From the NCBI RefSeq assembly GCF_036320965.1, contig NC_092240.1, positions 6,922,001 to 6,986,000 on the forward strand: a DNA stretch of 64,000 nt, read 5' to 3'. A program made the translations under genes and the position numbers. This document shows, piece by piece, positions 21,391-34,204 of this stretch. This DNA is from Panulirus ornatus. Taxonomy: Eukaryota; Arthropoda; Malacostraca; Decapoda; Palinuridae. Below the pieces are notes generated by a model. It was not told where the DNA came from and did not search any database. It worked only from the letters and a program-made list of their open reading frames with translations. Every line of letters starts with the position of its first letter. The stretch's first letter is position 1.

Positions 21391-23956
21391 ATTAGATCTC
21401 TCATTCCACACCATTACTTAACTTTCTACTCTTCTCATAACTACATGGTCATCATTATTATTACAATTCAACACTCATTAATAATACTATATTTAACTCA
21501 CCCGTTACTCACACTGAAGCAACCCCATTCCATTACATCAAACCTTTCCCATTATTCCAGACTAAATTCCAGTTACCCCGCCTTACATTTATGCCTTCCC
21601 ATTATCTTACATTCAACCCAACTATTACTCTGCTTGTTTTCCTCGACATACGTCATTGTCCCCACACCACCAACATCAATACTATACAATACTCCATGAA
21701 AAGCTTGGAGGACAATGACACTTTTTTCTATGATCAGTGCCACAGATACTTCCCACATGTTTGGATCATGTGAGACTCAGCCTGATGCAGCAGGGGAATA
21801 TAACAATGACCAAGTTCAAGCCATTCATATATCCTTTCAACAAACTAAATGGCAAATGACAGGAGAGAATAAAAAGCACGCCTCAGCCTGAGCAAAACAA
21901 ACATCATGATAATTATATCAATTTCCAGCTTGTGGTGTACAGATCTGTTACTGAACAATTCACTTAGCTTTCAAAAAAATCAAGCACACTGAAAATCAAA
22001 GTGAGCCTGCTTTAGCAAGTGACTGACAATGCTTGACTGAACTTAAGCAATATGACTAAAGAGGATTTGTGAAAATCTAACTCATTCACTCTTTAGCTAA
22101 ATGTGAAAAGAAAACAAAATTCAGCTCACATTTTAGGTGTTTTATGTTATGATTCTGCCATGTTTATTAGAAAATAATTACTTGATTTAACTGACAAAAA
22201 AGTTATGGCCATCATCTTTTTTGTTGTTAAAGATCAAAATCTACAAAAATGAGAATATAAAATGATGGCTTCCTCACCAATATGGATAAATAATACATAA
22301 GTCTTGAGACTGTTACAATATAAGTTTGGTGGAAACATGGCCATTGTTTAGGGAGCAAGTCACTGCCAAGTGATATTCCTTCATGTCACCTGTTACTTAC
22401 TTTGAATATGTTAAGAAATCTTATTAAAGAAAGAGAATAAAGATAATAAATGAGATGAATAAAAACCTGGAATAAATTATATACACTGTATGGATCCTCT
22501 ACTAATTCATTTATCTCTATACAACAGTACATCACTGGTAAAAAAAAAAGCATTTTTATGGAGATCAAATAATATTTCATACCACAAATAATATATCAAT
22601 TAAATCAAATAAAATTTTTTTACAAGAAAGCTGAAGAAACTTTAGTTTCACAAAGTTTAAGTATGCATACCGTACCATACAGTATGTCACTAATCAGTGG
22701 TATCTTAATTTGAGCCAAGCTGCTGACTGTAAATGAACAGCAGAAATGTAAAATGAAAAAAAAAAATACATATATAAACAAATAAATACACTATCAGGAA
22801 AATATCTTTCCATGCTCACACAAAAAGGTACACTGATAAAAATTACAGACCTAAAATTCAATCATCCCTGGGTTAAAAAAGATAAAATTCAACAATGAAT
22901 AGATGATGATGGTATTATCACTGGTTACTTTTGGATGATACTCTCATCAATCACTAACAGGTTTCACGATCACCAGGCAGTACTGTGGTGAAACTTTCAA
23001 CACGTTTAAGAAGAGATTACACTAACACAAGGGTGAATGACATGTAACACAATACTGTACTGCTCAGCTGTCACTTATAAATGAAGTATTACATATGGTA
23101 CCATCAACATAATCAATGACTATTACCACTAAATTTAGCATAGCACTGGCTTAAGCTGAGAACATCACAACACTAGACAATAGCATCAGAGCCATAACTG
23201 AATCAAGATGATACCATCACATCATTAACATGAGTACTGTCATTTAAACTGGATCAGGATAATATCATTGACAATCACTGGTAAATGACAAAGTCACCAC
23301 AACCACACAAAAACACCATTTCCACAATCAAGTAGATTATGTGACCATGAATAAATAATGCTCCTATCATCAACAATGTTATATTTACTAACAGGCAAAT
23401 ATAACAATACAGATGGTATGATCAACATGTGATCATGGAGATCAGATACTTAAACCACTGTCATATTACACAATCAACTGTATTAAACAGTGAAAGAGTT
23501 CTACTAACAATGACACAATCAATCATTTTTATCATCATTAACATCATTATTATTTTCCATTTAACACATGTTAAATCCTATAAACACAACTTCAAAATCT
23601 TTGAAACTGTTTGTGCGCACCAACATCACAGGAAAATCACAATCCTAAAATGCTACCCATATATTAAGTTATATGAAAGTACAAATATTGAATTTCTATA
23701 GGAATCTTTGATATTAATGACAATATACTGGAAAAATAAATCACAAGGAAAATTGAATGAGATTTAAAGATGATGAAATCATCAAAATATTGTAATAAAC
23801 TAATTATTTCTACTTCTAATCAATTTTCAAATTAATTCCCAGTCTTTTAAACTAACAAAATAGCATAAAAGGCATGATTATGACTATAAGAACAATTAAT
23901 GAAGATGAGTACACCATAAACTCCATATTGCTGCCCTAACTAGAGTTGAGTTGGAG
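21391..23956. other. No gene recognised; unique AT-rich sequence
   Basis: No coding exon, repeat family or RNA gene could be supported here. Confidence 0.5.
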
Positions 23957-23964
23957 ATCTAGAA

Positions 23965-24566
23965 CAGTGGTTCCCAATTAGTGTGCCGCTAAAGTTGCCC
24001 AAGTGTACTGAAATATCAGAAGCAATAACTGTGTCTCAGCTGCTAAAGGAAAAAATCAAGACCATTTTCCTACTAACTGTGTAATTTTCATATCAAGATG
24101 TAGTGTATTATTTATCAAGAAAAAAGCTTTTTCTGCTATGAATGTATATTTTCATATTAAAAAATACTTTTATTGAGCTGATTTTTTTTATGAAAATAAA
24201 CTTTCACATTGAGAAAAAAGTATACTTTTACAAAGGAGAAGCTGGTCTTTTATTAAACATGGGTTTAATTTTTAATAATGAAAATTCATACCTTTTATTT
24301 TTTACTTCACATTACATTATTAAAATTCTTGCTGATGTCAAATTCATGAATACATTGTCTATGGAAAATTACAAATATGGATGACGTGCATAAAGTAACA
24401 GTGTTTTCACTGTAAAATATTTTTGCTGATAAATGTGATATACAGTAACTTTAACTGGTATAAGGTTCTACATGTTACAAGAGCAATGCAAGACGGCAAT
24501 TCAGCTGAAGCTACTAGCAGTGCCTAAAAAGTTCTTTATCACATACATAAAGGCTGGGAATCACTG
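23965..24566. mobile_element. hAT-type MITE with 8-bp target-site duplication
   Basis: A 602-bp element begins CAGTGGTTCCCAATTAGTGT and, read from the other end, CAGTGATTCCCAGCCTTTAT; the terminal inverted repeats match at 11 of 12 bases. It is flanked on both sides by an exact 8-bp direct repeat, ATCTAGAA (23957-23964 and 24567-24574). An 8-bp duplication and CAGnGnT ends are the hallmark of hAT elements. There is no transposase frame inside, so it is non-autonomous. Confidence 0.92.
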
Positions 24567-24574
24567 ATCTAGAA

Positions 24575-27503
24575 ACCATCTACATTTGTATATGAGAACC
24601 TCTGTAACTTTTTTAATGCTAATCACTGGATTTAAATGTACCTGAAAATTTAGATTACTGGATGCATTAAGGTTTTACAATAAAGGGTCTAATAACAAGA
24701 TAAAGAAAAGATGAATTCAATAATAACAACCCAGTAAATAACACTAAAAAGAAAGACTGTATTACGTGATACAGTTAAGACACATAGCCACTTCCAGGCT
24801 TGACTATCGAAATGTAATAAAGTTCCTTCTAAATATCTTCCACTTTGTATTACTAACAGGTAAACTGAAACAACTGGTAATCTCACAACCTTTCTGCAGT
24901 ACTGAATACTAGTTACAACTTACTGGTGTAAGGGTAACTTTGGATTCTACACTGCAGTACCTTGAACAGATATCTAAGAGCAGGTACAATTTACCATAAG
25001 AATCTAAAACTAAATTTCAACAGAGTCTGAACCTATTTCTTGCCAAATGTAGGGTAACCATTTAAGATCTTATACACTGACTGACATAAATTTTTGGCAT
25101 TTATCTGGTCATTCTAACCACAGACATCCTTGCTGTGTTTTCTAGTAAAATGGATTTTCTTTCTACTTTCGTTTTTCTTTTTTTTCACCATATAAGCCAC
25201 ATCACATGTCCATGTGAACTGTCAAGATAATACTTACATACACACTTCATTCCTAATTTCTTTATTCTCTCACAACTTTACTTTCTTATTTATATGTGAT
25301 CCATTTTTGTTGTCATCTGCTCAGTGAATGGTCACACCAGCATATTTCCAAGCACATTCCATATGTACATTCATTCAAGCTTTCTAGATTATTTAAGACT
25401 CAACACATTCCTTCCATCCATTATTTGGATATTCTATGTGCCTATGCCATGAACATTTTTCCTACAAATATTTACACATCAAACATCTATAGTACTAACA
25501 GTTTTACTTTGTCAACCATATCAGCTTTCAGGTTTACATTTTCTGACTCTTTAAATGTATTCATTTTACCAATCATATTCCTTATAGTCTCATGTATTTC
25601 TGATTATTATGAGTGGCTTTCTCTAACAGTCTCATAGTTGCTGCTATTACTGTGACCTTATGATCCTCTCTATCTCTCCAAAGATGTTCCTAAACTTTGA
25701 TTTCAAACTTTTCTACCTTATTAACCTCCTCATGTCGTACCAACAGACTCCACATTTCATAATTGATTTTATTCATACTAACTTTCAGGGTTCTTTACCA
25801 AACTATTATATATTCTCTGGACAGCAATTACAAATCTTGTGAATATTCTTGTATACACCACTCCATTTCTTTGAGCATCTACAAAAATACACCATTTCTT
25901 GAACAGCAACTCCTCATAAATTTAATGCTTTCTTGAGTGTTCTTTATTTTCTACTCTGTAAATCAAATTCATTACATATTTTTTCAAGGGTTGAATTCTT
26001 TTTAGAAACACTTCAGGCTACATCCTTTCAATACTTATATGATTTACACCCCGAACAACACACTTCATATTGTGGCGGCAAAGTCCTGTCTGACCAGTTA
26101 CTAAAACCCTCCTTAAATCATAAGTGCCCAACATATGAATTATAATTACTCAGAATATGTGAATCTTTCTCTACAGTCAGTTTTCGTAATACTCTGAATA
26201 TTTTTAGGCAAAAACTGAGTATCAGTAACTGTATACTTGACAAACTCTCACAATAGGCTTAACTACTTGCTTCTGTGTTTTTTCCCAACAATACAATCAA
26301 ACAAATGAACTAAACCACCAGTAACATGAAACTTTCTCCATTTGCTGGAACATGTGAAAACGCCTTATTATCCAAATATTTTTGAAGTTTTTCCTCTAAT
26401 TTTCCTCAGAAGAGAAGGATTATCTATCTGTCCATTTGTAAATACCACAAATGCTGCTTCCCTATTTAGACGAAACAACCATGCAGAATTCCTCCGACAT
26501 TTACTGCAACTTTTTCCTGACCAAAGTATTTTTAAGATTCCTTTTGACTTACTTCACTCACATACTCTACACCAGCAGAACAGTCAAATGTTACTCTGTT
26601 CAGCTGTTTCTTCTCTACCTATTTACTGGCATTCTTTACATCACAAGCACACTTTCTAACAATATTTACTGGTTGTCTCCCTTTTAAATTACATTAAGTC
26701 ACTGAACAAAGTCCGGTTATAATGAATACCAGTTTGAAACCTGAGCTTTATAAAACCAAAAAATGTGTAAGGTATTAAAACAAGCTTCTTAGTATATGCA
26801 AAAACATGTAACATCACACATAATATTACTTACACATGATGCATAATACAAACAAAATATGCTGCATCTTTCATGAAAATGTGTTGCGGTTAAAATTTAA
26901 AGATTTTTTTCTGACACATTACACACAACACTGATGAGAATATCTGGGGTAAGAAATACAGTACACAAACGGGAAGGTCGAAAATTCTCCTAATCCATTA
27001 AAAGTAATATTTCATCTTTGATTTCTATGTTATTGATTACATTTTTCTAATCCTTTTTCCAAAGTAAATTATCACAATAATGATGCATCAACTAAGTGTA
27101 ATTTGCAAAGATGAACAATGCTATACGTAGAAAAATGCAAAGCTTATTCATCTTTGTATGTTCACAGCTGTCCTTTTGTTTATTTTCACTAGCCATGAGG
27201 AGGAACAGGCACTGTTTTACTAAATTACATATGCAATATATACAGCAATAACACCATAAACTGTATAAAGAGGTGCTTAATGAAAATGCATAGAGTTTGC
27301 TGTTTCCTGTGTGGTGGGGTAGCGACAGGAATGGAAGCAGGTAAGTATGAATATGTACATGTGTAAATATGTTTGGGTCTGTGTATGTGTATGTATATGT
27401 TGATAAGTATATGTACATGTATGGGCATTTATGCGTGTATATGAGTGGATGAGCCATTCTTCGTCTGTTTCCTGGCACTACTTTTCTGATGGAGGAAACA
27501 GCC

Positions 27504-27516
<13 letters not shown>
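24575..27516. other. No gene recognised
   Basis: AT-rich sequence with only short open frames. Around 26700-26730 the string AGTCCGGTTATAATGAATAC resembles the end of pogo/Tigger-type elements, but no partner end was found. Confidence 0.45.
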
Positions 27517-27591
<75 letters not shown>

Positions 27592-28640
27592 TTGGCCGCT
27601 GTCTCCCGCGTTTGCGAGGTAGCGCAAGGAAACAGACGAAAGAAATGGCCCAACCCACCCCCATACACATGTATATACATACGTCCACACACGCAAATAT
27701 ACATACCTACACAGCTTTCCATGGTTTACCCCAGACGCTTCACATGCCTTGATTCAATCCACTGACAGCACGTCAACCCCGGTATACCACATCGCGCCAA
27801 TTCACTCTATTCCTTGCCCTCCTTTCACCCTCCTGCATGTTCAGGCCCCGATCACACAAAATCTTTTTCACTCCATCTTTCCACCTCCAATTTGGTCTCC
27901 CACTTCTCCTCGTTCCCTCCACCTCTGACACATATATCCTCTTGGTCAATCTTTCCTCACTCATTCTCTCCATGTGCCCAAACCATTTCAAAACACCCTC
28001 TTCTGCTCTCTCAACTACGCTCTTTTTATTTCCACACATCTCTCTTACCCTTATGTTACTTACTCGATCAAACCACCTCACACCACACATTGTCCTCAAA
28101 CATCTCATTTCCAGCACATCCATCCTCCTGCGCACAACTCTATCCATAGCCCACGCCTCGCAACCATACAACATTGTTGGAACCACTATTCCTTCAAACA
28201 TACCCATTTTTGCTTTCCGAGATAATGTTCTCGACTTCCACACATTCTTCAAGGCTCCCAGAATTTTCGCCCCCTCCCCCACCCTATGATCCACTTCCGC
28301 TTCCATGGTTCCATCCGCTGCCAGATCCACTCCCAGATATCTAAAACACTTCACTTCCTCCAGTTTTTCTCCATTCAAACTCACCTCCCAATTGACTTGA
28401 CCCTCAACCCTACTGTACCTAATAACCTTGCTCTTATTCACATTTACTCTTAACTTTCTTCTTTCACACACTTTACCAAACACCAGCTCTGCAGTTTCTC
28501 ACATGAATCAGCCACCAGCGCTGTATCATCAGCGAACAACAACTGACTCACTTCCCAAGCTCTCTCATCCCCAACAGACTTCATACTTGCCCCTCTTTCC
28601 AAAACTCTTGCATTCACCTCCCTAACAACCCCATCCATAT
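27517..28640 (-). mobile_element. LINE family 1 copy, left arm of inverted pair, short tail
   Basis: Minus-strand copy from the MDGVVREVNARV region (28640) to the 3' tail at about 27595, then T11 and (AT)n at 27517-27582. The reverse transcriptase frame is broken by a deletion near 28485 (caaacaccagctctgcag instead of caaactcagtcaccagctt). It is joined head-to-head to the next copy at 28640. Confidence 0.92.
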
Positions 28641-28659
28641 ATATAAGACAAGGGAGCAA
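27773..28659 (-). pseudogene. LINE family 1 reverse transcriptase fragment, frameshifted
   Basis: Two frames cover it: 28659-28450 (GVVREVNARVLERGASMKS, LLFADDTALVADS) and 28483-27773 (RKLRVNVNKSKVIRYSRVEG onward to the GRPNWRWKDG block). The frame break lies at about 28485. Confidence 0.88.
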
Positions 28660-30543
28660 ATGGGAACTTCAGTGAAGGGCGCAAATGGGGAGGTGATAAC
28701 AAGTAGAGGTGATGTGAGAAGGAGATGGAGTGAGTATTTTGAAGGTTTGTTGAATGTGTTTGATGATAGAGTGGCAGATATGGGGTGTTTTGGTCGAGGT
28801 GGTGTGCAAAGTGAGAGGGTTAGGGAAAATGATTTGGTAAACAGAGAAGAGGTAGTAAAAGCTTTGCAGAAGATGAAAGCCGGCAAGGCAGCAGGTTTGG
28901 ATGGTATTGCAGTGGAATTTATTAAAAAAGGGGGTGACTGTATTGTTGACTGGTTGGTAAGGTTATTTAATGTATGTATGACTCATGGTGAGGTGCCTGA
29001 GGATTGGCGGAATGCGTGCATAGTGCCATTGTACAAAGGCAAAGGGGATAAGAGTGAGTGCTCAAATTACAGAGGTATAAGTTTGTTGAGTATTCCTGGT
29101 AAATTATATGGGAGGGTATTGATTGAGAGGGTGAAGGCATGTACAGAGCATCAGATTGGGGAAGAGCAGTTTGGTTTCAGAAGTGGTAGAGGATGTGTGG
29201 ATCAGGTGTTTGCTTTGAAGAATGTATGTGAGAAATACTTAGAAAAGCAAATGGATTTGTATGTAGCATTTATGGATCTGGAGAAGGCATATGACAGAGT
29301 TGATAGAGATGCTCTGTGGAAGGTATTAAGAATATATGGTGTGGGAGGCAAGTTGTTAGAAGCAGTGACAAGTTTTTATCGAGGATGTAAGGCATGTGTA
29401 CGTGTAGGAAGAGAGGAAAGTGATTGGTTCTCAGTAAATGTAGGTTTGCGGCAGGGGTGTGTGATGTCTCCATGGTTGTTTAATTTGTTTATGGATGGGG
29501 TTGGTAGGGAGGTGAATGCAAGAGTTTTGGAAAGAGGGGCAAGTATGAAGTCTGTTGTGGATGAGAGAGCTTGGGAAGTGAGTCAGTTGTTGTTCGCTGA
29601 TGATACAGCGCTGGTGGCTGATTCATGTGAGAAACTGCAGAAGCTGGTGACTGAGTTTGGTAAAGTGTGTGAAAGAAGAAAGTTAAGAGTAAATGTGAAT
29701 AAGAGCAAGGTTATTAGGTACAGTAAGGGTTGAGGATCAAGTCAATTGGGAAGTAAGTGTGAATGGAGAAAAACTGGAGGAAGTAAAGTGTTTTAGATAT
29801 CTGGGAGTGGATCTGGCAGCGGATGGAACCATGGAAGCGGAAGTGGATCATAGGGTGGGGGAGGGGGCGAAAATCCTGGGAGCCTTGAAGAATGTGTGGA
29901 AGTCGAGAACATTATCTCGGAAAGCAAAAATGGGTATGTTTGAAGGAATAGTGGTTCCAACAATGTTGTATGGTTGTGAGGCGTGGGCTATGGATAGAGT
30001 TGTGCGCAGGAGGGTGGATGTGCTGGAAATGAGATGTTTGAGGACAATGTGTGGTGTGAGGTGGTTTGATCGAGTAAGTAATGTAAGGGTAAGAGAGATG
30101 TGTGGAAATAAAAAGAGCATGGTTGAGAGAGCAGAAGAGGGTGTTTTGAAATGGTTTGGGCACATGGAGAGAATGAGTGAGGAAAGATTGACCAAGAGGA
30201 TATATGTGTCGGAGGTGGAGGGAACGAGGAGAAGTGGGAGACCAAATTGAAGGTGGAAAGATGGAGTGAAAAAGATTTGTGTGATCGGGGCCTGAACATG
30301 CAGGAGGGTGAAAGGAGGGCAAGGAATAGAGTGAATTGGATCAATGTGGTATACCGGGGTTGACGTGCTGTCAGTGGATTGAATCAGGGCATGTAAAGCA
30401 TCTGGGATAAACCATGGAAAGCTGTGTAGGTATGTATATTTGCGTGTGTGGACGTGTATGTATATACATGTGTATGAGGGTGGGTTGGGCCATTTCTTTC
30501 GTCTGTTTCCTTGCGCTACCTCGCAAACGCGGGAGACAGCGGC

Positions 30544-30615
<72 letters not shown>
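28640..30615 (+). mobile_element. LINE family 1 copy, right arm, longest in the window
   Basis: Plus-strand copy of about 1.9 kb, from just before the reverse transcriptase domain to the short 3' tail (CGCTACCTCGCAAACGCGGG + AGACAGCGGC), then an A-run and (TA)n to 30615. The endonuclease is missing. Confidence 0.92.
28660..30250 (+). pseudogene. LINE family 1 reverse transcriptase, nearly whole domain, broken
   Basis: First part 28660-29733: KMKAGKAAGLDGIAVEFIKK, NYRGISLLSIPGKLYGRVL, FGFRSGRGCVDQVFALK, motif A MDLEKAYDRVDRDAL, motif B LRQGCVMSPWLFNLF, catalytic FADD. An extra A at about 29727 shifts the frame; the second part 29759-30250 runs from EKLEEVKCFRYLGVDL to GRPN and ends at a TGA replacing the conserved tryptophan. 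A one-base loss follows at about 30274 (aagattt). These breaks show it is dead. Clade assignment to RTE-like rests on the C-terminal block and motif spacing only. Confidence 0.9.
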
Positions 30616-30632
<17 letters not shown>

Positions 30633-30657
30633 TTTATACTTTGTCGCTGTCTCCCGC

Positions 30658-30700
<43 letters not shown>
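30616..30700. repeat. T-runs around a 27-bp LINE tail fragment
   Basis: T20 (30616-30635), then TATACTTTGTCGCTGTCTCC + CGCG, then about 40 T. Only the last bases of LINE family 1 (reverse) are present. Confidence 0.85.
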
Positions 30701-30705
<5 letters not shown>

Positions 30706-31035
30706 AGTGAGCTCTTCACAACCACCTAACAACTAATTGACACCAACAACATTATCAAATTCATCATGAATCCTAAGGCCATCACTTTCTCATGATGTTA
30801 TAAATCATTTGGTATAAAGTTGAAGTACTGGCATAGTTTTAGTTTTCTGAGGCACTATCTTCAGCAGGAATGTGAAAAATGACGAGATATGGAATACAAC
30901 AGCCAGTTACATATATGCTTTAAATGTTTTTTATTTTCTTTTCTTTTAGCGTGAAACAACCTTCGTCACTTTAGCAAGCTAATGTCTGTTACAGATGAAC
31001 AACAGCCTTATCTGCTAACATACACTCTTTAGCTG

Positions 31036-31795
31036 TCACATATAGTATGCTAAAACCAAAGCCAAACACCAAATGTAATACAGTATTGTACAGGGAGGGA
31101 GTTTTACATGTATGGGGCCCCCATCTCTTGAACATTCTCTACTATTGTATATCTTCTCAAATTTATATACATTTATCCCTGCATCTAGAATTTTCACTGT
31201 CCACCTAATCAATTTGTTTTGAAAGCTTAAACGTTGAATTCCGGTTACCCTAACTCTTCTCTCTTCCACGGTAGTAAAATTTAAAGCCTTAAGCTTTCCC
31301 CTGAAACTCAGCTTTCTTAATTCTGGTGCCATCTTTGCTCCCCTCCTCCATGAAACCTTTGTGCTTCTTGAAGTGCAGTAGCCAAATTTGGGAAGCCTAT
31401 TCTAATTCTAGCTTTAGGTAGATATGAACTACTTGCTAAATATTTTCTTATCCATATACTTAAAAGCAATTCTGAGTTTGCCAGCAGAGAGTTCACCTCC
31501 ATAACTATTCTCCTAATGTGGGACTCTGGTGACAGGTTAAGGACTGTGTTGACTCCCAAGTCCTAATAATCACACTGAGGTCTTCTTTCACTCCGTCCCA
31601 TCCTCATTACTTTACATTTGCTCAGATTGAATTTCATCAATCATGTACCCAACCAACTTTGGAGTTAGTTCCAGTCCCTTTGTAAACTGAAGGAAACCTC
31701 CTTGCTTTTCACTTTCCTCATGACTTTTGCATCATCTGCAAACATATTTAAGTATGAGTCCCATACCTTCAGGCAATTCATTCAAATAGATTCAT
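31036..31795 (-). mobile_element. CR1/L2-like LINE remnant, copy 1
   Basis: Broken minus-strand frames read PESHIRRIVMEVNSLLANSE, then (other frame) an EYASQIW-like stretch, then APELRKLSFRGKLKALNF and TVEERRVRVTG. These match the well-known C-terminal region of CR1/L2-type reverse transcriptases (HIRRI…LEYASPVWSP…VPELRxLxYEERLKALxLxTLEERR). Related copies lie at 46780-47490 and 57730-58560. Confidence 0.65.
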
Positions 31796-31800
31796 TCAAA

Positions 31801-32880
31801 TTGGGAGGTAAATTTGAATGGAGAAAAACTGGAGGAAGTAAAGTGTTTTAGATATCTGGAAGTGGATCTGGCAGCGGATGGAACCATGAAAGCGGAAGTG
31901 AATCATAGGGTGGGGGAGGGGGCGAAAATCCTGGGAGCCTTGAAGAATGTGTGGAAGTCGAGAACATTATCTCGGAAAGCAAAAATGGGTATGTTTGAAG
32001 GAATAGTGGTTCCAACAATGTTGTATGGTTGCGAGGCGTGGGCTATGGATAGAGTTGTGCGCAGGAGGGTGGATGTGCTGGAAATGAGATGTTTGAGGAC
32101 AATGTGTGGTGTGAGGTGGTTTGATTGAGTGAGTAATGTAAGGGTGAGAGAGATTTGTGGAAATAAAAAGAGCGTGGTTGAGAGAGCAGAAGAGGGTGTT
32201 TTGAAATGGTTTGGGCACATGGAGAGAATGAGTGAGGAAAGATTGACCAAGAGGATATATGTGTCGGAGGTGGAGGGAACGAGAAGTGGGAGACCAAATT
32301 GGAGGTGGAAAGATGGAGTGAAAAAGATTTTGTGTGATCGGGGCCTGAACATGCAGGAGGGTGAAAGGAGGGCAAGGAATAGAGTGAATTGGATCGATGT
32401 GGTATACCGGGGTTGACGTGCTGTCAGTGGATTGAATCAGGGCATGTGAAGCGTCTGGGGTAAACCATGGAAAGTTGTGTGGGGCCTGGATGTGGAAAGG
32501 GAGCTGTGGTTTCGGGCATTATTGCATGACAGCTAGAGACTGAGTGTGAACGTATGGGGCCTTTGTTGCCTTTTCCTAGTGCTACCTCGCACACATGAGG
32601 GGGGAGGGGGATGTTATTCCATGTGTGGCGAGGTGGCGATGGGAATGAATAAAGGCAGACAGTGTGAATTGTGTGCATGGGTATATATGTATGTGTCTGT
32701 GTGTGTATATATATGTGTACATTGAGATGTATAGGTATGTATATTTGCGTGTGTGGACGTGTATGTATATACACTGTGTATGGGGGTGAGTTGGGCCATT
32801 TCTTTCGTCTGTGTCCCTGCGCTACCTCGCAAAGGCGGGAGACAGCGACAAAGCAAAATAAATATAAATAGATCAAGAAG
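31801..32880 (+). mobile_element. LINE family 1 copy, 5'-truncated, long tail
   Basis: Begins at NGEKLEEVKCFRYL, with a TGA for the conserved arginine at 32126-32128 (VRWFD|stop), and continues to YRG at 32416. The long tail (about 250 bp more than the short version) ends CGCTACCTCGCAAAGGCGGG + AGACAGCGACAAAGCAAAAT. It abuts the CR1/L2-like remnant on its left. Confidence 0.9.
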
Positions 32881-32993
32881 AGTACCGGTGCCAAAACAGT
32901 ACCCTGGGGCACTTGATTGGTAACCTCCTCCCATTTAAAGAAGGAAGCCTCAAAGCTGCAAGAACACCATAAAAGAGATCCTAGGGTTTAATG

Positions 32994-33007
32994 ATAATAA
33001 TAATAAC

Positions 33008-33060
<53 letters not shown>

Positions 33061-33066
33061 TAATAC
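32994..33066. repeat. (TAA)n microsatellite
   Basis: About 24 AAT units with two interruptions, directly in front of a LINE fragment. Confidence 0.95.
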
Positions 33067-33945
33067 TATGTTTGAAGGAATAGTGGTTCCAACAATGTTG
33101 TATGGTTGCGAGGCGTGGACTATGGATAGAGTTGTGCGCAGGAGGGTGGATGTGCTGGAAATGACATGTTTGAGGACAATATGTGGTGTGAGGTGGTTTG
33201 ATCGAGTAAGTAATGAAAGGGTAAGAGAGATGTGTGGAAATAAAAAGAGCGTGGTTGAGAGAGTAGAAGAGGGAGTTTTGAAATGGTTTGGGCACATGGA
33301 GAGAATGAGTGAGGAAAGATTGACCAAGAGGATATATGTGTCGGAGGTGGAGGGAACGAGGAGAAGTGGGAGAGCAAACTGGAGGTGGAAAGATGGAGTG
33401 AAAAAGATTTTCAGTGATCGGGGCCTGAACATGCAGGGGGGTGAAAGGCGGGCAAGGAATAAAGTGAATTGGATCGATGTGGTATACCGGGGTCGACGTG
33501 CTGTCAATGGATTGAATCAGGGCATGTGAAGCGTCTGGGGTAAACCATGGAAAGTTGTGAGGGGCCTGGATGTGGAAAGGGAGCTGTGGTTTCGGGCATT
33601 ATTGCATGACAGCTAGAGACTGAGTGAGAACGAATGGTGCCTTTGTTGTCTTCCTAGCACTACCTCGCACACATGAGGGGGGAGGGGGATGTTATTCCAT
33701 GTGTGGCGAGGTGGCGATGGGAATGAATAAAGGCAGATAGTATGAATTGTGTGCATGTGTATATATGTAGGTGTCTGAGTGTGTATATATATATGTGTAC
33801 AGTGTGATGTATGGGTATGTATATTTGCGTGTGTGGACGTGTATGTATATACATTGCGTATGGGGGTTGGTTGGGCCATTTCTTTCGTCTGTTTCCTTGC
33901 GCTAACTCGCAAATGCGGGAGACAGCGACAAAGCAAAATAAATAA
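33067..33945 (+). mobile_element. LINE family 1 copy, 5'-truncated, long tail
   Basis: Open frame 33068-33529 (MFEGIVVPTMLYGCEAWTMD onward to KVNWIDVVYRGRRAV), then the long 3' tail ending in CAAAGCAAAATAAATAAATA. Its 5' edge is fused to the (TAA)n tract. Confidence 0.9.
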
Positions 33946-33960
33946 ATAAAAGCAAATATT

Positions 33961-34053
33961 TTTTTTTCTTTTCTTTTAAACTATTCGCCATTTCCCGTGT
34001 TAGCGAGGTAGCGTTAAGAACAGAGGACTGGGCCTTTGTGGAATATCCTCACC
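33961..34053 (-). mobile_element. SINE-like retroposon, partial copy 6
   Basis: Only the tail half, from tcttttcttttaaactattc to aatatcctcacctg. It is then fused directly to a LINE tail. Confidence 0.8.
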
Positions 34054-34204
34054 TGTATACGTTGAAATGTATAGGTATGTATATGTGTGTGTGTAGACGT
34101 GTATGTATATACATGTGTATGTGGGTGGGTTGGGCCATTCTTTCATCTGTTTCCTTGCTCTACCTAACTAACATGGGAGATGGCAACAAAGTATAATAAT
34201 AATA
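34054..34204 (+). mobile_element. LINE family 1 tail-only copy
   Basis: TATACGTTGAAATGTATAGG and GGGTTGGGCCATTCTTTCAT to GGCAACAAAGTATAATAATA: only the last 150 bp of the LINE. Confidence 0.85.

Noticed and set aside
26692..26740. pogo/Tigger-like element end (AGTCCGGTTATAATG)
   Set aside because: Only one end and no TA-flanked partner could be found.
27517..30615. Single LINE with twin-priming 5' inversion
   Set aside because: The two arms overlap in content and each has its own complete 3' end, so two copies are needed.
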